DNA from: an uncultured Eubacteriales bacterium
GTDB lineage: Bacteria > Bacillota > Clostridia > Oscillospirales > UMGS1783
Length of the DNA: 11,215 bases
Assembly: GCA_905209135.1 (NCBI GenBank)
Contig: CAJLRT010000019.1
Coordinates: 1-11,215 of the forward strand
Direction of reading: 5' to 3'
Shown here: positions 8,201 through 11,215 of the stretch, one piece after another
Layout: each line of letters starts with the position of its first letter
Position numbering within the stretch: the first letter of the stretch is position 1
Position numbers and translations under genes: made by a program
The notes under the pieces: model-generated
Seen by the model: only the letters and a program-made list of their open reading frames with translations
What the model was told of the DNA's origin: nothing
Database searches by the model: none

Positions 8201-8240
8201 GCATACAGACGACGAGAATACAGGATATGAGCCTTTTCAC
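5205..8240 (-). CDS. Large exported surface protein with six tandem ~156-aa repeats and a C-terminal anchor (1011 aa)
   Basis: I do not recognise a named family. A signal peptide (residues 1-24, ending AMA) is followed by six repeats of 156-158 residues: 28-184, 185-340, 341-496, 497-652, 653-810 and 811-968. The shared pattern is F-[ST]-EPV, then ALRxVDxNNxLQWxG, a QWSGxWAYE-type segment, IIWTL, [IV]NRxGA, FCIEE, IDNIT, and [LF]xANKPS followed by DG[VI]YADV. The C-terminus has NPFTGG (972-977), a hydrophobic stretch (about 980-1001) and KKKR, the layout of a sortase-anchored protein with an NPxTG-type signal, or simply a membrane anchor. Start is GTG at 8238-8240, set by AGGAGG at 8248-8253 with 7 bases between. 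The FSEPV opening resembles bacterial Ig-like folds, so extended beta domains binding a surface ligand are plausible. It is the first gene of the surface operon, downstream of the AraC/PocR gene. Confidence 0.88.
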   Translation of the reverse strand: MKRLISCILVVCMLASMLVTTAMAGPSDPLTLTDAVILNGTQVLLVFSEPVNDPATWGTFNAIRLVDNDDNLMYTGSAGAPTWLQFGGTVTYQFADINKNMVVWTKTAGAATIYDMLDKTGPIEEDGWADLYEKVRFCIEQGGGDLDGQIHGVTSADGSKLLQGRQWVDVNIGPNDRLYADMRGAADITYTAQMLSESRIRLSFGEAVDVKPGTFLSLRYVDENNALQWSGAVNASTPLQWSGDWAYENDAHTSIIWTIHKDHNKLISEVLNFVGSADGVDFSTLEGVKCKFGIEEGGDPGVTVNRDGHVTNVLGRTGNLLQANNLNTAWSDASYVLVSPVENPCQIKSVSTISSTKLLIQFTEPVEFSGSPYMALRIVDDNNNLQWRGEPEAEGSAPMQLDGAWEFANKKHDSIIWKAGSGVVSHINEFIERKGAFADFAEYKTMFCIEEIPTTDAGNLEPGLIDNITGKTSGSGLYANKPSLGRDGVYADVVPFVPSLFVESVEPYSAYQLRITFTEPVDISGSPFMALRLVDANNNLQWTGEPEAEGSEPLQWSGSWAYENSDRTSIIWTLHSGILASMNDAINRTGALANFADYKTMFCIEELLAEDYDAEFGVIDNITSRSTGEKLFANTPNSGGRYERVYLPVKPFEPTLAISEVRAISPDKLRVQFSEPVDLSGDPFIALRFVDDNNQLQWTGEPEKSDPMQFYGTWAYESDKKDAIIWTLNGGGFFIPVDNVTDIINRTGNAWEYRHLNTKFCIEEVWTDPERGNQHPGTIDNIKSAATGEHLFANKPSMGLDGIYVDATPYYPSFYVNRVIAYTDKDILVEFSSPIRVKGAPYMALRIVDSLNNLQWDGAVNEGTPIQFSGTWKFADADHDRIIWTLADEGHPVDVKSVAEIINREGACEQFSGYRTRFCIEEKPVEDVPDTHHWAISNITNKYGTMLYANKNSPDGAWDGMYARVTIDTGFNPFTGGDANVWLCTSVAAVAVACGAALVILKKKRALAETE
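5337..8159 (-). repeat. Six tandem coding repeats of about 468 bases
   Basis: Units lie at 7689-8159, 7221-7688, 6753-7220, 6285-6752, 5811-6284 and 5337-5810 (R1 to R6 in protein order). R3 and R4 are the closest pair: by eye 69 of 78 bases match between 7081-7158 and 6616-6693. R1 and R2 are the most diverged, with a Gly-rich FCIEQGGG or FGIEEGG in place of FCIEE plus an acidic loop. A seventh, more distant copy is in the 287-aa gene. The regular unit length with no linkers suggests whole-domain duplication. Confidence 0.88.
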
Positions 8241-8305
8241 TTTGTTTCCTCCTCTATATAATTATGTAAAATGATATTGCCAAAAAGAAATAATCATATG
8301 GAACC

Positions 8306-8346
8306 ATTATATATAAAGAGAAGCCGAACAAATAGTAACAAAAGTA
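8306..8346 (-). promoter_or_regulatory. Probable activator-dependent promoter of the surface operon
   Basis: A perfect TATAAT lies at 8306-8311 on the minus strand, giving a start near 8299 and a leader of about 58 bases. No -35 box fits at 15-19 bases. Where it should be, two near-identical elements on the plus strand, CAAATAGTA (8329-8337) and CAAAAGTA (8339-8346), lie one helical turn apart. This is the arrangement expected for an AraC-type activator overlapping the -35 region. Which protein binds is inferred from the adjacent regulator gene. Confidence 0.5.
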
Positions 8347-8409
8347 TGAAAACTGGTAATTTCGTCTGCGGCCCGGTAGAAAAACTCCGGCCAGATTTCT
8401 CTGTTCACA

Positions 8410-8466
8410 GCGGAATAGACAAAAAGCCCGGATGCGTCTGTTCCCTGAAAAAACGGCCCATTCCGC
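8410..8466 (-). other. Inverted repeat forming an 11-bp RNA stem on the minus strand
   Basis: The arms 8456-8466 and 8410-8420 can pair as RNA on the minus strand over 11 base pairs, two of them G-U, around a 35-base loop with U-runs. On the plus strand the same two positions would be A-C mismatches. It could be a structured leader, a weak terminator of the AraC/PocR transcript, or a protein-binding inverted repeat (GCGGAAT...ATTCCGC). Confidence 0.35.
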
Positions 8467-8545
8467 ACAAGCGCGGTATACCGAGCGACAGTCAGTCCAG
8501 CAGTGGTATCCCGTTTGTCAAAATAGCGGATTTGTCTCGCCGCCG

Positions 8546-9415
8546 TCAGTCGGAGGCAAGCGACTCCGGCGCATGCCACGCCACGCCGATGCGCAGTTTC
8601 TTCTTGTACTGGCTCGGGGAAAGGCCCGTCTCCCGCTTAAAGACCTTGGAGAAATAATTGTAGTCCTCAAAACCGGACTTGCGGGCTACCGCGGACACGC
8701 TCTCATTCTGCGCGAGCATCTTTTTCGCCGCGCTGATGCGCGTTTTGCGTATGTACTCGGCGATGCCTATATCCATATATGTATTCGTAATTTTGTAAAG
8801 CGTGCTGCGGCTGATCTGAAATATATCGCACAGCCGCTCCACGGAAAGGTCCTCGCTCAGGTGCAGGTTGATATAGTTGGAGAGGTTGTACATCAGGTTC
8901 TCATCCGCGAATTTCACCTGCTCGGTAATCCACATGTAACAGGCGCACCCCTCCATAATCCGCGCCGCCGCCTCAATCTGCGCGCGGCTCTTGCACACCG
9001 TTTTCCCATAGGCCGCCAGAAGTTCCGCTTCGGGCAGCCCGTGCTCCCGCGCAAAGGCGCGCACGCGCTCCGGCCGGGACTGTTCGCTGTCGCGCAGTTG
9101 GCCGAAAATGATATAGCCGAGCGTAATCTCGTTCATCCTGATCGGCAGCGCCACCTCCTGCAGACCGGCAAAGCAGGTGTAAAGCTGCAGTTTCCCGCTG
9201 CGCCGGCACTGCTCGCAGGCCCGCCTGTCGCCCATGCGGCAGTTGCGGTCCAGCTCCGGTTTGCTCCGGACAATGGCGCAGTATTCGCTCCGGTCATCCG
9301 GATATTCGGTGATGACCTCCATATTCAAATCAAAAATCGTGACCCGGATTCCGGTCAGCGTATGAAACTGCACCAGCAGATCATACAACTGCTGCACCTC
9401 AAAAATGGATTCCAA
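8546..9415 (-). CDS. AraC-family regulator with PocR sensory domain (289 aa, TTG start)
   Basis: A transcription activator that probably switches on the surface genes just downstream. Residues 8-108 are a PocR-type ligand-sensing domain: YDLLVQFHTLTGIRVTIFD, then a Cys-rich block (Cys46, 59, 67, 70, 81) and CFAGLQEVALPI, then GYIIFGQL. PocR itself responds to 1,3-propanediol, and relatives sense small organic molecules. Residues about 176-275 are the AraC DNA-binding region with two helix-turn-helices (SVERLCDIFQISRSTLYKI at 191-209 and SGFEDYNYFSKVFKRETG at 247-264). I place the start at TTG 9413-9415: AGGGGAG (9422-9428) precedes it by 6 bases, the PocR domain begins right after, and the nearest upstream ATG (9449-9451) falls inside the -10 box of the proximal promoter. 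The usual His in the PocR CHAGL motif is Phe here. Confidence 0.88.
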   Translation of the reverse strand: MESIFEVQQLYDLLVQFHTLTGIRVTIFDLNMEVITEYPDDRSEYCAIVRSKPELDRNCRMGDRRACEQCRRSGKLQLYTCFAGLQEVALPIRMNEITLGYIIFGQLRDSEQSRPERVRAFAREHGLPEAELLAAYGKTVCKSRAQIEAAARIMEGCACYMWITEQVKFADENLMYNLSNYINLHLSEDLSVERLCDIFQISRSTLYKITNTYMDIGIAEYIRKTRISAAKKMLAQNESVSAVARKSGFEDYNYFSKVFKRETGLSPSQYKKKLRIGVAWHAPESLASD

Positions 9416-9446
9416 ATGATTCTCCCCTTTCCCATGAGATGCCTCT

Positions 9447-9475
9447 ATCATAGCGCAGGAGAGGAGAAAAATCAA
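9447..9475 (-). promoter_or_regulatory. Proximal promoter P2 of the AraC/PocR gene
   Basis: TTGATT (9470-9475) and TATGAT (9447-9452) on the minus strand are 17 bases apart (4 of 6 and 5 of 6 matches). The start near 9440 leaves a short leader holding the ribosome site for the TTG start. It rules out any protein start upstream of about 9440 for this transcript. Confidence 0.6.
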
Positions 9476-9594
9476 TCCATGAAATATCGCGCGGCAGGCC
9501 CCGGGTTCGGCCCAGGGCGGCGAGATCGCGCCTGCGGGCAGGCAAAAATGCAACGGCTGTATCCGCCCGGGCGGGGAGGCAATTCAGCTTGCAG

Positions 9595-9651
9595 GGTATT
9601 TTAGTCATCTTTAGGGTAATTATACAAGAGAAATATGGTAATGTCAATACC
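9595..9651. promoter_or_regulatory. Candidate operator array: GGTA(A/T)T half-sites over P1
   Basis: GGTATT at 9595-9600, GGTAAT at 9615-9620 and GGTAAT at 9637-9642 lie on the same strand 20 and 22 bases apart, about two helical turns. The last one pairs with AATACC (9646-9651) in an imperfect palindrome GGTAATGTCAATACC (9637-9651) that covers the P1 -35 box. The XRE regulator starting at 9683 is the closest candidate binder; this is inference. Confidence 0.45.
9619..9647 (-). promoter_or_regulatory. Distal perfect-consensus promoter P1 upstream of the AraC/PocR gene
   Basis: TTGACA (9642-9647) and TATAAT (9619-9624) on the minus strand, 17 bases apart: a perfect housekeeping promoter. Transcription from near 9612 would give a leader of almost 200 bases before the TTG start. 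A palindrome covers its -35 box and a GGTAAT element overlaps its -10, so it is probably repressed. Confidence 0.75.
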
Positions 9652-9682
9652 GTAAAACAAAATACTGATTTGGGATGTAAGC

Positions 9683-9943
9683 ATGAAAATATACGGATTA
9701 AACGGCAAAAACAACATTGCCGGTCATCAGATCAAGCGCGCAAGGCAGCAGCTCGGATGGTCGCAGTCCGATCTTGCGGCAAAGCTGCAGTTGGAGAACG
9801 TCATTGTCGAGCAGAAAGCGGTGAGCAGAATGGAGCTTGGCGAACGGCTCGTAGCGGACTACGAGCTCCTGGCGCTTGCAAAGGTGCTGAAAGTATCGGT
9901 CATGTGGCTGCTCACGGGAGAAGAACAGCGCCCGGCGCCGTAG
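9683..9943 (+). CDS. XRE-family helix-turn-helix regulator (86 aa)
   Basis: A compact Cro/C1-type DNA-binding protein made of one XRE helix-turn-helix and little else. The opening YGLNGKNNIAGHQIKRARQQ, then WSQSDLAAKLQLE (26-38), VEQKAVSRMELGERLVADYELLALAKVLKVS and MWLLTGEE, is the pattern of a widespread small XRE group in Clostridia. The recognition helix lies around residues 42-52 (VEQKAVSRMEL). There is no sensor domain, so it probably works as a plain repressor, perhaps of its own or the adjacent divergent promoter. The ATG at 9683 has only a poor ribosome site (GGGATG, about 7 bases upstream), and I see no strong plus-strand promoter, suggesting low expression. It is transcribed alone and ends in a strong terminator. 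No phage genes are nearby, so a prophage repressor is unlikely. Confidence 0.88.
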   Translation: MKIYGLNGKNNIAGHQIKRARQQLGWSQSDLAAKLQLENVIVEQKAVSRMELGERLVADYELLALAKVLKVSVMWLLTGEEQRPAP

Positions 9944-9970
9944 CCTGCGGAAGCCTGCCGCATTATGATA

Positions 9971-10009
9971 CGAGCGGATAAAACCATGGTTTTATCCGCT
10001 CGTTTTTTT
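9971..10009 (+). terminator. Rho-independent terminator of the XRE gene
   Basis: A perfect 32-base palindrome (9971-10002), beginning CGAGCGGATAAAAC, with a central CATG acting as loop (14-bp stem), followed by seven Ts (10003-10009). It lies 27 bases after the stop codon. Confidence 0.93.
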
Positions 10010-10044
10010 ATCCGCCTGCTCCCGCGGCAAAGGCGGCCCGGCAA

Positions 10045-10080
10045 GCCGGACGCAGGCAGGGAAACCTGCGTTACGCCGGC
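10045..10080 (-). other. Hairpin in the 3' region of the propeller gene
   Basis: ACGCAGG (10050-10056) pairs with CCTGCGT (10065-10071), with an outer GCCGG/CCGGC pairing (10045-10049 with 10076-10080) interrupted by a four-base bulge. It lies about 20-55 bases after the stop of the minus-strand propeller gene. No T-run follows, so it is not a classical terminator. Confidence 0.35.
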
Positions 10081-10101
10081 GCGGAGCCGCCTGTGCCGGC
10101 G

Positions 10102-11136
10102 CTAGCGCATGAGCAGCCTGAATTTCCGGATATTGGACCTGTAATACTCGCTCACTACGGCGCCGCGCCAGGAGCCGGAGAACTGCAGATAGCCCGTCAC
10201 GCCGTCGGGCTCCATCCATTTGAGCGGCAGGCGCGGGCAGTAGGGGTTGACCTCGGCGCCCTCCCAGTACTCCTCAAAGTGCACCAGCGAAAACGGGCCC
10301 CACGGCTCGGGCGATTCGAGCACGATCAGGTCGGTGCCGGAATTGGGCGAGAAATCCCCGTGCAGCCGCCAGGTGAACAGCAGATAGCGCTGAATCCCGG
10401 CAAGGTAGACCATCTCGGGCGCGCCCAGCCATTTGTGCATGCTCAGGATGGGGACGGCGGCGTCAAGGTCGGGCAGCCAGGCGGGCGAACCGTCCGGCGC
10501 GAACGAGGCGACCCACTCCCACGCGTCCGCACGCATGATCCGGTCTTTCGGCACGCGGCCCAGGCGCAGGTTGCTGCCGTTGTCCCACTGGTCGCCCGAC
10601 ACGGCGTAGACGTACCCGTCGCGCGCGTTCTCGTTGTTCTTCCCGAAGTTGATGAAGGCCGGGCCGCCGAACTTGTGCCCCGGGAACATGGGACTGCCGA
10701 TCGTGTTCAGGTTCGGCACGAAGAAATACCCCTTGTTTGTGGAATAGATAATCTGCGCGTCGCTCCCGTGCTGCGAGTGCAGGGAAAAGGGCGGACGCTG
10801 CCAGCCGCGCATGTTTTGAAAGGCGAGGTAGAGCACGCCGTCCACGCAGATCATACCCGTCGGCTTCGGGCCGTCGCCGCCCCAGCCGGTAAACTCCGGC
10901 ATTTCATGCAGCTTTTCGATCCTATAGTCGAGCGGGCCGCCCGTTATGCGCTCCACGTCCAGCCCGTTTAGGCTCCTGCCCCAGCAGGGGTCGCCCGAGG
11001 AGGTGTAGATCATGTCGTCGTCCGCCCAGGTCATGGGATAGGTGTCGCCCTTGATCTCCTCCACGGGGTAGGAAATGCGGTCGCCGAGCCATTCCAGGCC
11101 CAGGATATATTCGCTTTTCGGAATATTGTAAAACAT
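10102..11136 (-). CDS. Five-bladed beta-propeller protein, DUF4185-like (344 aa)
   Basis: A protein of the five-bladed beta-propeller (GH43/DUF4185-like) type. Blade-like motifs recur along it: GDTYPMTWADDDMIYTSSGD (30-49), PTGMICVDGVLYLAFQN (92-108), GPAFINFGKN with DGYVYAVSGDQW (158-184), APEMVYLAGIQRYLLFTW (239-256) and PRLPLKWM with GYLQFSGSW (301-323). Related folds include glycosidases and carbohydrate-binding proteins, but no catalytic set can be assigned from sequence alone, so enzyme activity is unproven. No signal peptide is visible, so it is predicted cytoplasmic. The start at ATG 11134-11136 follows AGGAGG (11144-11149) by 7 bases; an ATG six codons earlier overlaps the stop of the preceding gene and is less likely. 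The gene directly upstream is a paralogue, so the pair is co-transcribed. Confidence 0.8.
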   Translation of the reverse strand: MFYNIPKSEYILGLEWLGDRISYPVEEIKGDTYPMTWADDDMIYTSSGDPCWGRSLNGLDVERITGGPLDYRIEKLHEMPEFTGWGGDGPKPTGMICVDGVLYLAFQNMRGWQRPPFSLHSQHGSDAQIIYSTNKGYFFVPNLNTIGSPMFPGHKFGGPAFINFGKNNENARDGYVYAVSGDQWDNGSNLRLGRVPKDRIMRADAWEWVASFAPDGSPAWLPDLDAAVPILSMHKWLGAPEMVYLAGIQRYLLFTWRLHGDFSPNSGTDLIVLESPEPWGPFSLVHFEEYWEGAEVNPYCPRLPLKWMEPDGVTGYLQFSGSWRGAVVSEYYRSNIRKFRLLMR

Positions 11137-11150
11137 AAGGCGCCCTCCTC

Positions 11151-11215
11151 TCATCGCAGCGTCAGCCGGAACTGGCGGATATTGGAACGGTAGGTCTCCG
11201 TTACGACAGGGCCGC
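11151..11215 (-). CDS. C-terminal 20 residues of a tandem paralogue of the propeller protein (runs off right edge)
   Basis: The last 20 codons read GPVVTETYRSNIRQFRLTLR and stop at TGA 11151-11153. They align without gaps to the end of the complete propeller protein (GAVVSEYYRSNIRKFRLLMR), 14 of 20 identical. The upstream gene is therefore a paralogue, with 14 bases between its stop and the next ATG. Only this fragment is in the window. Confidence 0.85.
   Translation of the reverse strand, partial: GPVVTETYRSNIRQFRLTLR

Larger units (their letters stand above)
8241..8545. other. Intergenic region between the AraC/PocR gene and the surface operon
   Basis: These 305 bases hold no convincing gene. 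The part next to the surface gene (about 8250-8350) is strikingly AT-rich against the GC-rich surroundings and carries a TATAAT -10 box and short direct repeats. The middle carries an inverted repeat (8410-8466). I see no clear terminator for the AraC/PocR gene, so read-through into the surface genes is possible. Confidence 0.6.

Noticed and set aside
5442..8261. Plus-strand open frame of 939 codons opposite the six-repeat gene
   Set aside because: It is the antisense shadow of a GC-rich repeat gene; the product is low-complexity (AVD, VVV and RH-rich), has no ribosome site and no recognisable domain, while the minus strand has signal peptide, repeats and anchor.
8255..8277. TTGGCA-N17-TATATA on the minus strand before the GTG start
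   Set aside because: The -10 would touch the ribosome site and transcription would start inside it, so the message would lack it.
8516..8521. TTGACA on the minus strand after the AraC/PocR gene
   Set aside because: The sequence 17 bases downstream (GGACTG) is nothing like a -10 box.
8307..8579. Minus-strand open frame of 90 codons between the AraC/PocR and surface genes
   Set aside because: It overlaps the end of the regulator gene, has no ribosome site before its ATG, ends in the AT-rich promoter region and resembles nothing known to me.
10093..10971. Plus-strand open frame opposite the propeller gene
   Set aside because: Shadow of a GC-rich gene; no ribosome site or domain, and the minus-strand product has a clear blade pattern and a paralogue.

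Overview
The window looks like chromosomal DNA of a GC-rich Clostridia-type Bacillota, probably a gut anaerobe. The reasons are strong AGGAGG-type ribosome sites before almost every gene, consensus sigma-A promoters (two perfect TTGACA-N17-TATAAT), Gram-positive surface proteins with C-terminal membrane or wall anchors, a lipoprotein glycosidase, and a PocR-type AraC regulator. This assignment is inference; there is no rRNA or marker gene here.

Layout. (1) 1-370, minus: an AbrB-type regulator overlapping by 4 bases with the start of an ABC-transporter ATPase that runs off the left edge. (2) 562-1929, plus: a uroporphyrinogen-decarboxylase-superfamily protein, divergent from the AbrB gene and ended by a good terminator. 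(3) 2173-9415, minus: the main system. In transcription order it is an AraC/PocR regulator (TTG start), a 1011-residue exported protein made of six tandem ~156-residue repeats (GTG start, C-terminal NPFTG-like anchor), a 287-residue membrane-anchored protein carrying one copy of the same repeat, a terminator-like hairpin, and a lipoprotein related to GH36 alpha-galactosidases. (4) 9683-10009, plus: a monocistronic XRE regulator ending in a perfect palindromic terminator. (5) 10102-11215, minus: a five-bladed beta-propeller protein (DUF4185-like) and, 14 bases upstream, the last 20 codons of a close paralogue, so a tandem duplication.

How the genes may work together: the repeat proteins and the lipoprotein would all sit on the outer face of the membrane, and the regulator is encoded directly upstream on the same strand. 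The simplest reading is an inducible cell-surface module that binds a glycan (repeat proteins) and trims alpha-galactosyl-type residues (GH36-like lipoprotein), switched on by a small molecule sensed by the PocR domain. The promoter of the surface genes has a perfect -10 but no recognisable -35, as expected if it depends on an activator. The repeat domain is one I do not recognise from any named family and is the best candidate for something undescribed.
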